This document shows positions 1-8,462 of a DNA stretch of 37,495 nt, one piece after another; the first letter of the stretch is position 1; every line of letters starts with the position of its first letter. The DNA is taken from contig PXSG01000007.1 of assembly GCA_003023485.1 (NCBI GenBank), positions 1-37,495 of the forward strand. The letters are read 5' to 3'. This DNA is from Halobacteriales archaeon SW_10_68_16 (lineage in GTDB: Archaea > Halobacteriota > Halobacteria > Halobacteriales > Haloarculaceae). A program made the position numbers and the translations under genes. Under the pieces are notes generated by a model. That model searched no databases. It saw only the letters and a list, made by a program, of their open reading frames with translations, and was not told the DNA's origin.

Positions 1-1087
1 ACGGCGTCCAGGCAGTCCCCGGGTGTCTCGTCGAAGGTTGGGTTGTAGACCGTCAGGTCCGTGTCGCCGTCGTAGATCTCCGTCGGTTCGCGCTGTTCGA
101 GGTCGGTCCTGTCGTGGGGGGTGACCTTGTCGCTGGCCGTGACCGCGAGCACCTCGATGCCCTCGTAGGTACCGGCCAGCGCCCCGGCCCGCGTGCCGGC
201 CTTGTTGACCACCGACCCGTCCGGGCGGACGGCGTCGGCCCCGACGAGGACGGCGTCGGCCCCCCACTCCTCGATTGCGTGGGGCAGTGCGGCGTCCGTC
301 GCGAGGGTGACGTCGATCTCCCCGGCGATGTCGGCCGCGACGTCGACACCCTCCCGGCCGGGCCGGGATTCGGCGACGAGGACGGCCTCGGGGTCGGCCA
401 GCGCGAGCGCCTGGCGGACCGTCCCCGACCGGGAGAGCGTCACGACGCGGGCACCGGCGACGCGGCGCGCTGCGTGGACGGCCGCGCGTTCGTCGGCGCC
501 TGTGGCCTCGGCGATGCCCGCGGCGGCGGCGTGTTCGACCGCGGCGGCCGTCCGGGCGTCGCTCGCGGCGGCCATGGCGCGGTTGACGCGGTTGCCCACC
601 GCCGGCATCGAGGGGCGCGCCTCCCGGAGGGCGACGGCGATGTCGGCCAGTTCCTCCCAGCTGTTGTCGGCCCGCACGAGGAGGGCGGTCCCGGTGTCGT
701 GGTCGTCGGTGCGGGCGGCGTGTGCGCGGACGGCCGCCTCGTCGCGGAGCACCTCCAGGGCGCGCACCGAGAGGTACGCCGACCCGTGTTCGGTGTCCTC
801 GGCGACTGTCTCCACCCCCACAGGTACGGGTGGACCCGCCACCGCGTCTTGAGGTCGGCGTCAGTCACCGCGAAGGGGTCGTCCCGGCGGACCAGCGACA
901 CCGACCCGGCGTCGAGGCCGGTCTCCTCGGCGATCTCCTCGCGTGCCGCGCGGTCGGGGTCGCCCTCGGCGCCCCCTGCAACGACGCCCCACCGTCCCGG
1001 GTACGAGCCCACGTCGTCGCTCCGGCGGCACAACAGTACCGCACCCTCGTGCCGGAGCACGCAACTGACCACCGACCGCTCGTGCAT
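1..1087 (-). CDS. NUDIX domain / eIF2B-like fusion protein (partial at window edge, frame broken)
   Basis: Starts at ATG 1087 and runs off the left edge. The first ~85 codons form a Nudix hydrolase domain with a PGRWGVVAGGAEGD stretch and an EEIAEETGL Nudix-box half in which the usual Arg of REUxEE is Glu. After HPYLW, at about 815-825, the frame changes. The next frame reads as an initiation-factor-2B/ribose-1,5-bisphosphate-isomerase-like domain (GSAYLSVRALEVLRD, then VLVGADAVRPDGSVVNKAGT, then VTASDKVTPHD). Family members have roughly 40 residues between these points, so a segment is missing, not just one base. A role in nucleotide or sugar-phosphate metabolism is inferred; the substrate is unknown. 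Confidence 0.7.
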
Positions 1088-1194
1088 GGCCCGCCCCTTC
1101 GCTCGGGGGGGTCATCAACGTATGGGTGACGGCACAGGGAGGGTCTCGACGGGGTCGGCCAGTCCGGTCGGGCGCGCTCGACATCCAGCGACGA

Positions 1195-2589
1195 CTACCG
1201 GAGGTGTCGGGCGATCTCCTCGCCGCGCTCGCGGTTCTCGCGGGCGGTGTCGACGGCGTCGTCGACCGCGCCGGTGATGCGCTCGATGGTGTCGGCCTGC
1301 TGGTCGTTGGTCCGGGCGATCTCCTCGACGCCGGTGGCGGCCGACTCCACCTCGGCGACGACCGTCTCGAAGGCCTCGGCCGCCGCCGCGACGCGGTCCT
1401 CGCTGCGCGCGACCCCCTCCTCGGCCTCGCGTGCCATCTCGACCGATTCCGCGACCTGTGACTGGAGGTCGGCGACCTGTGTGGCGATGCGCTCGGTGTG
1501 GGACTGGGTCTCGTCTGCGAGGTTTTTGACCTCGTCTGCCACCACGGCGAACCCGCTCCCGGCCTCGCCGGCGCGTGCAGCCTCGATGTTGGCGTTCAGC
1601 GCCAGCATGTTCGTCTGGTCGGCCACGTCCGCGATGACGTCGGCGACCTCCTCGATGTCGCCCATCCGCTCGCCGAGTTCCTCGACTGTCGCCACGAGTT
1701 CGTTGGCCGTTTCCGTAACCGCCGCCGAACTGTCGCGGGCCCCCTCGATGGCGTCGAGGCCAGATTCGCCGGCCTCGCGGACGTCTTCGATGGCTGTGGC
1801 GACCTCCCTGGAGTTCGAGGCGAGTTCCTCCATGCGGGCGCTGAACTCCTGGAGGTCCGCCTGGACGTCCTCGAAGGCGGTCTGCTGGTCGGCCGCGGTG
1901 GCCTCGATGCCGGCGGCCAGTTCGCGGGCCTCCCCGAGCGACCCCGAGAGGGAATCGAGATCCTGCTCGAACCCGTCGGTCATCCGCTGGACGGCCGCGC
2001 CGACGTCGTTGACGTACTCGGCGAGCGCCAGCAGGTCCTCGTCGAGGACACTGTCGGCCGCCTCGAAGGTCGCGCGGGCCTCGAAGTCGCCCCGCTCGAA
2101 GGCCGCCAGCGTCCCCGCCACTTCCGCCGTGAGGTCCTCCAGTTCGGCCTGCCGGCGCTGGGACTGGCTCTCGGCCTGGACGAGTTCGAGCACGCCGGCG
2201 AACTCCCCCTCGCGGTACAGCGGTGTGGCCACGAACCACAGGTCCTGGCCCTCGGCGGTGGTCGAGCGGTCCTCGTAGACCGGGCCGTCTAGCCCGCACA
2301 ACAGCGCGTACTCGCCGTCGGCGGTGTCGAGGCCGTACTCCGTGTCGGCGGTCCGGGGCGCCTCTGCCACCTTCTCGGCCATGGTCAGTTTCGGCTCGTC
2401 GTAGACGATCTCGCCGAGCGCCTCAGCACCGAGCGCCTCCTCGCGGGGGACGCCGATGAGGTCGGCCATCTGGTCCTCGTACTCCACGACCCGTCCCTCG
2501 TCGTCGACGACCAGTAACGGGAAGTCGATCGCTTCGAGCACGAGGTCCAGTCCGATGTCCTCCGTTCCGGTCAGGCCAGTTGACGCCAT
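1195..2589 (-). CDS. Soluble PAS-domain methyl-accepting chemotaxis transducer
   Basis: A 464-residue protein with no membrane segment or signal peptide, so it acts in the cytoplasm. Residues ~10-135 look like a PAS sensor (PLLVVDDEGRVVEYEDQM). A long heptad-rich coiled coil follows from ~145, and the conserved MCP signalling hairpin tip lies at ~325-358 (NMLALNANIEAARAG, GFAVVADEVKNLA). The tip contacts CheA and CheW; Glu- and Gln-rich flanking helices would carry the methylation sites. It resembles soluble haloarchaeal Htr transducers; the ligand sensed through PAS cannot be read from the sequence. The ATG at 2589 is supported by a TATA-like box about 30 bp upstream. The frame is intact. 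Confidence 0.93.
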   Translation of the reverse strand: MASTGLTGTEDIGLDLVLEAIDFPLLVVDDEGRVVEYEDQMADLIGVPREEALGAEALGEIVYDEPKLTMAEKVAEAPRTADTEYGLDTADGEYALLCGLDGPVYEDRSTTAEGQDLWFVATPLYREGEFAGVLELVQAESQSQRRQAELEDLTAEVAGTLAAFERGDFEARATFEAADSVLDEDLLALAEYVNDVGAAVQRMTDGFEQDLDSLSGSLGEARELAAGIEATAADQQTAFEDVQADLQEFSARMEELASNSREVATAIEDVREAGESGLDAIEGARDSSAAVTETANELVATVEELGERMGDIEEVADVIADVADQTNMLALNANIEAARAGEAGSGFAVVADEVKNLADETQSHTERIATQVADLQSQVAESVEMAREAEEGVARSEDRVAAAAEAFETVVAEVESAATGVEEIARTNDQQADTIERITGAVDDAVDTARENRERGEEIARHLR

Positions 2590-2613
2590 TTGTCGAGGAT
2601 TGTGTCAATGGTA

Positions 2614-2623
2614 GGGATAAAGG
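2614..2623 (-). promoter_or_regulatory. TATA-like box of the chemotaxis transducer gene
   Basis: Reads CCTTTATCCC on the minus strand, centred about 30 nt before the ATG at 2589. The spacing predicts a leaderless or very short-leader transcript. Confidence 0.6.
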
Positions 2624-2732
2624 TTGCCCGCGGAGTCTCACTGCTGAAAACGGGCTCGCCGGACGGTGCGTAGCCGGCCGTTCTTGCCGGATGTAGGCGG
2701 TACTTTGCCGGTTCGCGGACTAAGGGCCGACC

Positions 2733-4082
2733 ATGACGACCGCAGACGAGGTCCTCCAGCGCGCGAGGGCCGCGGACATCGATCTGACGCGCATCGTGTT
2801 CGTGAACAACAGCGGCGTCCCGCGGGGACGGGTGGTCGACACCGACGGGCTCGAAACCGCCCTCGAAGACGGGGTAAACCTCACGCAGGCGATGCAGTCG
2901 TTCAACGCCCTGGACCGACTCGTGCCCGGCGGCCGGTACGGCCCCGCAGGCGAGGTCCGGGTCGTCCCCGACCCGGCGACGTTCACCGAGCTGCCCTACG
3001 ACGACCGCGCCGGACTCATGCTCGCGGACCTGCACGGCCTCGACGGCGGGCCCTGGGAGGCGGGGCCGCGCGCCCAGTTGCGCGAGTACCTCGACGAAAT
3101 CGAGTGCGTCCCGCAGACGGCCTTCGAGAGCGAGTACTACCTCGTCAGCGAGACCGAGGATGGCGAGGGCCCCGAACCGTTCGACGACTCCACCTGTTTC
3201 TCGACGGACGGGATGCGCAGTGCCCACGACGTGGTCCTCGATACCGTGGACGCCCTGGAGAAACAGGGCATGAGTCTCGCGGTCTACTACCCCGAGTACG
3301 GCCCCGGCCAGCAGGAACTGGTCATCGAACACGGGACGGGCGTCGCCGCGCCGGACGACTACATCCGGTTCAAGGAGACCGTCGCCGCCGTCGCCGACGA
3401 CCACGACCTCGGCGCGACCTTCCGACCCAAACCGTTCCCCAAACTGCCGGGGTCGGGCTGTCACACCCACTTCTCGCTGTGGCAGGATGGCGAGAACGTC
3501 CTCCACGACCCCGACGCGGACGGGCGCTACCCCCTAAGCGAGCGGGGCCGGCACTTCATCGGGGGAATCCTCGAACACACGCCGGCGCTGCTCGCGCTGA
3601 CGGCGCCCACCGTCGAGTCCTACGACCGCCTCGCGCCGGGGATGTGGTCCTCGGCGTACGTCTGCTGGGGCCACGACAACCGCGAGGCCGCCGTCCGTGT
3701 GCCCTCCACCGATACGGACAACCCCGAGGCGACCACCCGTGTCGAGTTCAAGCCCGTCGACAACACCGCCAACCCCTACCTGGTGCAGTTCGGCCTGCTG
3801 GCGGCCGGGCTGGACGGCATCGAGCGGGAACTCGATCCCGGCGAGCCGCTCAACCGCGACCCGGGGACGCTGGACGACGAGGAGCGCGAGGCACGGGGCT
3901 ACGAGCGGTTCCCGACGACGTTGGCCGAGGCCGTCGACGCGCTCGCCGAGGACGACGCGCTCCGGGCGGCGATGGGCGACGCGCTGGTCGAGTCGTACGT
4001 GGGGGTCAAGCGCAGCGAGTGGGAGCAATCGACCGACGAGGAGGGCGAGTGGGAGTCGGACTACCTGGCGCGGGGCTTCTAG
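2733..4082 (+). CDS. Glutamine synthetase family protein (GlnA-like paralogue)
   Basis: A 449-residue GS-fold protein. Visible motifs are FESEYYLV (~131, metal-binding Glu), GPGQQEL (~190-196), GSGCHTHFS (~240-248, catalytic His) and RVEFKPVDNTANPYL near 330-345. The last carries Lys where canonical GS usually has the substrate Arg (R-x-E-x-R). With the lack of an adenylylation-type C-terminus, this points to the GS-like group that glutamylates amines (gamma-glutamylpolyamine or related) rather than the main nitrogen-assimilating GlnA; the substrate is inferred. It is transcribed divergently from the transducer, and its TAG overlaps the stop of the convergent regulator through a shared CTAG. 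Confidence 0.88.
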   Translation: MTTADEVLQRARAADIDLTRIVFVNNSGVPRGRVVDTDGLETALEDGVNLTQAMQSFNALDRLVPGGRYGPAGEVRVVPDPATFTELPYDDRAGLMLADLHGLDGGPWEAGPRAQLREYLDEIECVPQTAFESEYYLVSETEDGEGPEPFDDSTCFSTDGMRSAHDVVLDTVDALEKQGMSLAVYYPEYGPGQQELVIEHGTGVAAPDDYIRFKETVAAVADDHDLGATFRPKPFPKLPGSGCHTHFSLWQDGENVLHDPDADGRYPLSERGRHFIGGILEHTPALLALTAPTVESYDRLAPGMWSSAYVCWGHDNREAAVRVPSTDTDNPEATTRVEFKPVDNTANPYLVQFGLLAAGLDGIERELDPGEPLNRDPGTLDDEEREARGYERFPTTLAEAVDALAEDDALRAAMGDALVESYVGVKRSEWEQSTDEEGEWESDYLARGF

Positions 4083-4332
4083 TCCGACGGGGTCGCTTCC
4101 GCCTCGACGGCATCGTCGGCGATCTCGTAGAGGTTCTGGCGGGCGTCCGCGAAGTAGACGCGCCGACCTCGTCTAAGCGTTCGAGGGCGTACCGCACGGT
4201 GCGGGCCGAGAGCATCGACTCCTCGACGATGCCCTTCTGCGTGAGCGGCCCGTTGTACTCGAGGACTTTGTAGACGAGCTTCGCGCTGGGTGGCAGGTCT
4301 TCGATCGCCTCCTCCCCGTCGGTTTCTGACAT
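4079..4332 (-). CDS. Small winged-helix (MarR/TrmB-like) transcriptional regulator (frame broken)
   Basis: Starts at ATG 4332. The N-terminal frame has the HTH core LPPSAKLVYKVLEYNGPLTQ, with GIVEESMLSARTVRYALERL as the recognition helix region. At about 4156-4166 the frame shifts; the next frame finishes with VYFADARQNLYEIADDAVE and stops at 4079. Related haloarchaeal proteins carry only a few more residues between VG and VYFADARQ, so the lesion here is small. It would be a DNA-binding regulator of about 85 residues. Its target is unknown, and the convergent GS-like gene is a neighbour, not a proven target. Confidence 0.72.
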
Positions 4333-4355
4333 CGGTTCCAGCCAAGCGCGCCGGC

Positions 4356-4365
4356 TGTATAAAGA
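4356..4365 (-). promoter_or_regulatory. TATA-like box of the small HTH regulator
   Basis: TCTTTATACA on the minus strand, centred about 28 nt before ATG 4332. It fits a leaderless transcript and fixes that start over the upstream in-frame ATG at 4398. Confidence 0.65.
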
Positions 4366-4416
4366 TTGAGGGACCCGACGGAGCGACGCGTGTACCACCC
4401 CCCGCGTCCCCTCCCC

Positions 4417-4704
4417 TCACAGCTCCCCGGCGAGACGATAGGCCCGCGCGGCGACGAAGGCCGCCGTCGCGAGGCCGGCGACGGCCATCGCCAGGACGAA
4501 CGCCAGCGCGCCGTAGTAGAGCGGCGGTCGGGTCGTCCCCGAGGGGAGGACCACGAACAGGACGAAGACGGCCGCGGCGACGAACACGCCCACCGCGAGA
4601 CCGCGCCTGGCGTTCCGGCGGACCCGGAGCGCCTCGACCAGCGCCGCCCGGCCGCCCCGTTGCTCTTCGTCGGACACACCCCGCCGTAGGGTCGGCCCGG
4701 CCAT
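4417..4704 (-). CDS. Small two-helix membrane protein of unknown function
   Basis: 95 residues. A basic, cytoplasmic-looking N-terminus of ~30 residues (RVRRNARRG) is followed by two hydrophobic segments at ~35-54 and ~63-87 joined by a short polar loop (PSGTTRPPLYY). The family was not recognised; similar small integral membrane proteins are common in haloarchaea. It lies on the same strand as, and 84 bp upstream of, the HTH regulator, which has its own promoter. Confidence 0.7.
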   Translation of the reverse strand: MAGPTLRRGVSDEEQRGGRAALVEALRVRRNARRGLAVGVFVAAAVFVLFVVLPSGTTRPPLYYGALAFVLAMAVAGLATAAFVAARAYRLAGEL

Positions 4705-4710
4705 AGACGC

Positions 4711-4778
4711 GTCGGTCGCCGGTCGCGTTGGGCGTCGGTCGCGTCGGGCCGTAGTCGCGTCGTGTCTCGGTCGCGGCA
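4711..4778. repeat. Degenerate short tandem repeat around GGTCGCG
   Basis: Four spaced copies of a (C)GGTCGCG or AGTCGCG core with roughly 15-17 bp period, in the gap upstream of the small membrane protein gene. They are too short and GC-biased to assign a role. Confidence 0.4.
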
Positions 4779-4814
4779 GCCGGAATCACCGGCAGCGGCG
4801 GCCAGTATCGAACT

Positions 4815-4822
4815 CCTAAAGA
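4815..4822 (+). promoter_or_regulatory. TATA-like box of the desuccinylase-like gene
   Basis: CCTAAAGA centred about 29 nt before ATG 4847 in an otherwise GC-rich gap. Confidence 0.45.
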
Positions 4823-4846
4823 GGACAGGGGCGTCCACTACGGATA

Positions 4847-5767
4847 ATGGCGAGTCTCGGTACGGCGCGTGCCGCCCCCGGGGAGACCGACACCGGCCGA
4901 CTGGAGATCGGCCAGACGCGGGACGGCACGACGGTCGGCCTTCCGGTGGCCGTCGTTAACGGCGCCCGCGACGGGAAGACCCTCTACGTGCAGGCCGCAA
5001 GCGACGGCGACGAACTCAACGGCGTCGGCGTCGTCCAGCGTATCGTCCCGCGGCTCGGCGTCACCAACTACTACGCCTACCAGACCGCCGACCACCGCAA
5101 CCCCATCGACGACACCAAGCTCAACCGTGCCTACCCCGGCGACGACACCGGGACGACCTCCGAGCGCATCGCCGCGGCCACCTTCGCGGCCGCCAGGGAC
5201 GCCGACCTCGCGCTGGACCTCCACCAGGGCTCGACCTCGCGGATGATCGAGGAGGTCCGCGTGCGGTGTGGCCCCCGCCACCGCCTCCACGACGAGTGTC
5301 TCGAACTCGCGAAGGTCTTCGACTGCGGGTACGTCTTAGACCAGAAGGGCCCGGACGGCCAGCTGGCCCGCGCCGGCCCCGACGAGGGTGTGCCGACGGT
5401 GGACCCCGAACTCGGCGGCAGCGTCGGCTGGGACGCCGAGAGCATCCGCGTCGGCGGCGAGGGCGTGTTCAACGTCCTCCGGTACTACGGCTTCCTGGAG
5501 GAGTCCGTTTCGACCCGCCGGCAGACCCGCGCCTCGGGGTTCGAACAGTACGGCTCCCCCGTCGGCGGCCTCGTGGACTTCGACGCCGAACTCGGCGAGC
5601 GCGTCTCGCCCGGCCAGACCCTCTTCGAGGTGACCGACGTCTTCGGCGAACGCAAGGCCGAGGTCAGTGCCGACGCCTCGGGCATCTTCTGGCGGACCCG
5701 CCGGCTCCCCCACGTCGCCACCGGCGAGTACGTCTGTTCGGTGGGGACCGACATCGACAGTTATTGA
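4847..5767 (+). CDS. Succinylglutamate desuccinylase/aspartoacylase family protein (probable internal deletion)
   Basis: 306 residues, open from ATG to TGA. The M14-like metallohydrolase core shows SDGDELNG near 56-63, where the classical zinc site is HGxE, so the first ligand position is Asp here. NPIDDTKLNRAYPG and the second ligand motif DLHQGSTSRM follow, then a C-terminal swivel-like domain (FGERKAEVSADASGIFW). At about 5055-5058 RIVPRL joins directly to GVTNYYAYQ. Relatives have ~15 residues here, including a beta strand leading into VVG, so an in-frame deletion is likely. The substrate is unknown; N-acyl amino-acid hydrolysis is the family activity. Confidence 0.8.
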   Translation: MASLGTARAAPGETDTGRLEIGQTRDGTTVGLPVAVVNGARDGKTLYVQAASDGDELNGVGVVQRIVPRLGVTNYYAYQTADHRNPIDDTKLNRAYPGDDTGTTSERIAAATFAAARDADLALDLHQGSTSRMIEEVRVRCGPRHRLHDECLELAKVFDCGYVLDQKGPDGQLARAGPDEGVPTVDPELGGSVGWDAESIRVGGEGVFNVLRYYGFLEESVSTRRQTRASGFEQYGSPVGGLVDFDAELGERVSPGQTLFEVTDVFGERKAEVSADASGIFWRTRRLPHVATGEYVCSVGTDIDSY

Positions 5768-5964
5768 CCGGCACACCCAACCGGGGACTCTCGACGGCAG
5801 GGACGGGCCTACCCGTAGAGGCCCTCGGTGACGCCGACGAGTCCGTTCCCGAGCACGTCCCGTTCGCTCGTGACCTGTCCCGGCCGGAACGAGTAGCGTA
5901 TCCATACCTCCCGGAGACACCGGCGACACAAATAGGGCGGCGGTACCTCAAAGGGCCGTTTGAG

Positions 5965-7489
5965 CTAGTACGGCGCGACCTGGCCGTCCTTGCGGGGTTC
6001 GGTCGCGCCCGAGAGCGTCCCGCCCTCGTAGCGAGCGATCTGTGCGCCGCCGAAGGCGCTGGCCGGTGCGACGCGGACGTCGTGGTCCCGGCGGGCGAGT
6101 GCCGGCCCGACCCCCTCGGCGAGGCGGTCCTCGATGGCGAGCGTGCCGTCGGCGCGGTAGCGCCACCGCGGTTCGTCCAGCGCCCGCTGGAGGCCCATCC
6201 CGTAGTCGACGAGGTTGGCGAGCACCTGGACGTGTCCCTGGGGTTGCATGTACCCGCCCATCGTACCGAAGGCCGCCCAGTCCTCCTCGCCGAAGCGGGC
6301 CAGCGCGGGCACCAGCGTGTGGAAGGGCCGTTTCCCGGGTTCGAGACGGTTCGGGTCCTCGGGGTCCAGCGAGAAGGACGCCCCGCGGTTCTGGAGTGCG
6401 ATGCCCGTCTCGCCGGCCACGAGGCCGCTCCCGAATCCCTTGTACCGGGAGTTGATGTACGAGACGACGTTGCCGGCGGCGTCGGCCACACACAACAGGA
6501 CGGTGTCGGCGTCCTCGCCCGGCGCGCCCGGCGGCCCGACCGCCACGTCCTCGCGGGCTTGCTCGCCGACGTGGCTGGCGCGCTCGCGGGCGTAGGCGGG
6601 GCCGTGCAGCGGCGGCACGTCCGCGTAGTCGGGGTCGGTGACGCTCGGCGGCGATGTTGAGTGCCTCCAGTGCGATCTGTCCCTGGTTGTTCGGGCCGAG
6701 TTCGAACACCTCGACGCCGCCGTAGGTCGTCGAGAGGGGGTCGAACCACTCGACTTCCAGACCCGCGAGGTCCTCGACGGCCAGGAAGCCGCCGGCCGCC
6801 TGGACCTCCCGGGCGATCGCGTCGCCGATCTCGCCCTCGTAGACGGCGTCGGCGCCCTCCGCGGCGATGTGTTCCATCGTGGCCCCCAGTTCGGGCAGGC
6901 GGACGGTCCCGCCCACGTCGGGCGAGTGGCCGTCGAACAGGTACGCCGCCCGGGCGTGGTCGTCGGTGAAGATGTCCTCGGCGTGGCGCCACTGGCTGGC
7001 GACCACCTCGGTGACCGGGTGGCCCTCGGTGGCGTACCGGATTGCGGGGCCGAGCGCGTCGGCCAGCGACAGCCGGCCCAGGCGCTCGACGGTCGCTTCC
7101 CAGCCGCGGGCGGTTCCGGGGACGGTGACGGTGTGGGGGCCGCGCTCGGGCATCTCCACTTCCTCGGGGTCGGATGCCTCGTCGGCCACCGCCTGCCGGA
7201 CGCGCCCGCGGGTCGCCCCCGCCGGCGCGCCGCCACAGGCGCGCATCGCGCCGACGTCACCGCCGGCGGTGCGGTAGCAGGCGAAGACGTCCCCGCCCAG
7301 CCCCGTGCTCGTGGGTTCGACGACGTTCAGCGCCGCCGCGGTGGCGACGGCCGCGTCGAAGGCGTTACCGCCCTGCCGGAGGATGTCCCGGCCGGCCTCG
7401 GCGGCCAGGGGCTGGCTGGTCGCGACGACGCCCTCGCTCGCGTAGACCGTCGACCGGCGCGACGTGAAGCGGTCCAGGTCCGGTTCCAT
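5965..7489 (-). CDS. ggt: Gamma-glutamyltransferase (frame broken by internal deletion)
   Basis: Starts at ATG 7489 with SEGVVATSQPLAAEAG and GGNAFDAAVATAAALNVVEP, typical of the Ntn-hydrolase GGT large subunit. The first frame is clean to LEALNIAAE at ~6650. There it jumps to another frame beginning VTDPDYADVPPLHG and running to stop 5965. Relatives carry ~25-30 residues between these points (the FAEAMKRAFHDGHRY region), so a segment is missing. The nucleophile Thr of the small subunit is present (DTVLLCVADAAGNVVS), as are GETGIALQNRG and GGYMQPQGHVQVL. No clear signal peptide was seen. The intact enzyme would hydrolyse or transfer gamma-glutamyl groups. Confidence 0.85.
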
Positions 7490-7553
7490 ACCCGCCGTTG
7501 GTCCCCTGGGTGCAAATCGCTTCCCCGTTCGAGATCGTCACCGAGGTGGCTAA

Positions 7554-7563
7554 CGTTTTTCAC
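7554..7563 (+). promoter_or_regulatory. TATA-like box of the DUF192 gene
   Basis: CGTTTTTCAC centred about 27 nt before ATG 7585. It favours this start over the longer in-frame GTG option at 7498. Confidence 0.55.
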
Positions 7564-7584
7564 CTGACCACGCGAGGCAGTCGT

Positions 7585-7959
7585 ATGCGCGTCGTCCACG
7601 AACCGGCCGGCGGGGACGAGCAACGCGTCCTCGCGACCGACGTCGAGGTGGCCGACTCGACGCTCGCACAGGCGAAGGGCCTGATGTTCCGCGAGTCGGT
7701 GCCCGAGGACTTCGCGCTCGTGATGGACTTCCAGGAGGGGCTCCTCTTCGGTGGTCCCAGCTGGCAGACTGTCCACATGCTGTTCGTGCCCGAACCCATC
7801 GACGTCGTCTGGCTCGTCGACGACGAGATCGGGAAGACCGCCCGCCTCTCCCCGTGGACCGGCGTCGGCGTCGCGAAGGCCAACCGCATCATCGAGTTCC
7901 CCGCCGGTGGTGTGGACGGAGTGGCAGTCGGTGACGTCGTTCGGACCGTCGAGGATTGA
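7585..7959 (+). CDS. DUF192 family protein
   Basis: 124 residues from ATG 7585. Typical DUF192 features are visible: AQAKGLMFRESVPEDFALVM (here RE where LMF is followed by the usual basic/acidic pair), the hydrophobic strand WQTVHMLFVPEPIDVVWL, and the closing WTGVGVAKANRIIEFPAG with a final GV/VGD turn. The biochemical function of the family is not established. No N-terminal signal remains with this start, unlike many bacterial members. The TGA stop is the first part of the palindromic element that follows. Confidence 0.88.
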   Translation: MRVVHEPAGGDEQRVLATDVEVADSTLAQAKGLMFRESVPEDFALVMDFQEGLLFGGPSWQTVHMLFVPEPIDVVWLVDDEIGKTARLSPWTGVGVAKANRIIEFPAGGVDGVAVGDVVRTVED

Positions 7960-8040
7960 TACGGATTGCTGTAGTCGTTTTCCAAGCCGACCGCACGCTG
8001 TACTGCGGTCGATCCGGCAAAGAACGACAGCAATCCGTAT
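7959..8040. repeat. 82-bp imperfect palindromic element (MITE/REP-like)
   Basis: The ends are a perfect 14-bp inverted repeat (ATACGGATTGCTGT and its complement). A partly matching stretch follows, then an inner perfect 8-bp pair CGACCGCA/TGCGGTCG around the centre. The whole element can fold into one long hairpin. Its left end overlaps the TGA stop of the DUF192 gene. No coding capacity was seen. It looks like a mobile palindromic repeat or strong hairpin terminator; copy number elsewhere cannot be judged from this window. Confidence 0.8.
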
Positions 8041-8057
8041 GAGGAAGAGCCCGCACT

Positions 8058-8066
8058 CCCAAATAC
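8058..8066 (+). promoter_or_regulatory. TATA-like box of the CPxCG mini-protein
   Basis: CCAAATACC centred about 26 nt before ATG 8088, immediately after the palindromic element. Confidence 0.45.
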
Positions 8067-8087
8067 CCGCGGTCCGAACCGGGAGCC

Positions 8088-8255
8088 ATGACCGGGACGT
8101 GTCCGGTGTGTGGCGTCGCGTCGTTCGACCTCGCTGACCTCTGTACCGTCGACGAGGAGACGCGGTGGGACCGGATCTGCACCGCGGCGGAGGCGACCGA
8201 AGACGAGGACGGGCCAGTGCTGGCGGTCTACTACCATTTCTTCGGGGCGGAGTAG
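8088..8255 (+). CDS. Small CPxCG-related zinc finger protein
   Basis: A 55-residue ORF opening MTGTCPVCG. The CPxCG knuckle is at residues 5-9, with further cysteines at ~19 and ~32; the tail is acidic and ends YYHFFGAE. Haloarchaea encode many such zinc mini-proteins. Usually they have two CPxCG pairs; here only the first is canonical, so a four-Cys site would need the two isolated cysteines. The function is unknown. The gene sits between the palindrome and a gene-poor gap. Confidence 0.65.
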   Translation: MTGTCPVCGVASFDLADLCTVDEETRWDRICTAAEATEDEDGPVLAVYYHFFGAE

Positions 8256-8462
8256 TTCTTCCCGAGTTTGGCGAGGTCGATTCGGGACACAGACAGTGCT
8301 GATTTATCGATGCGATCGACCAAACCGTGCGTTGTTTTTCAGCACGCGGGGGCTTTCTGGCCGGATCTGACGCACGCGATCCTGACACGATAATCTCGAA
8401 CGTACTGCATCGTCGACAACTCAGTTCTGTCCCCGGAATGAACGGCGAGCACCGCGAATCTC

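Noticed and set aside
5768..5964. Minus-strand reading with a CRRC knuckle after the ggt stop (ending near 5816)
   Set aside because: No usable ATG or GTG start and only one Cys pair; treated as non-coding gap between convergent genes.
8310..8393. 27-codon plus-strand ORF after a TATA-like GATTTATCG
   Set aside because: No family resemblance and no conserved motif; the 207-bp gap at 8256-8462 otherwise shows only a short GTGCTGA/TCAGCAC inverted pair, so nothing could be supported.
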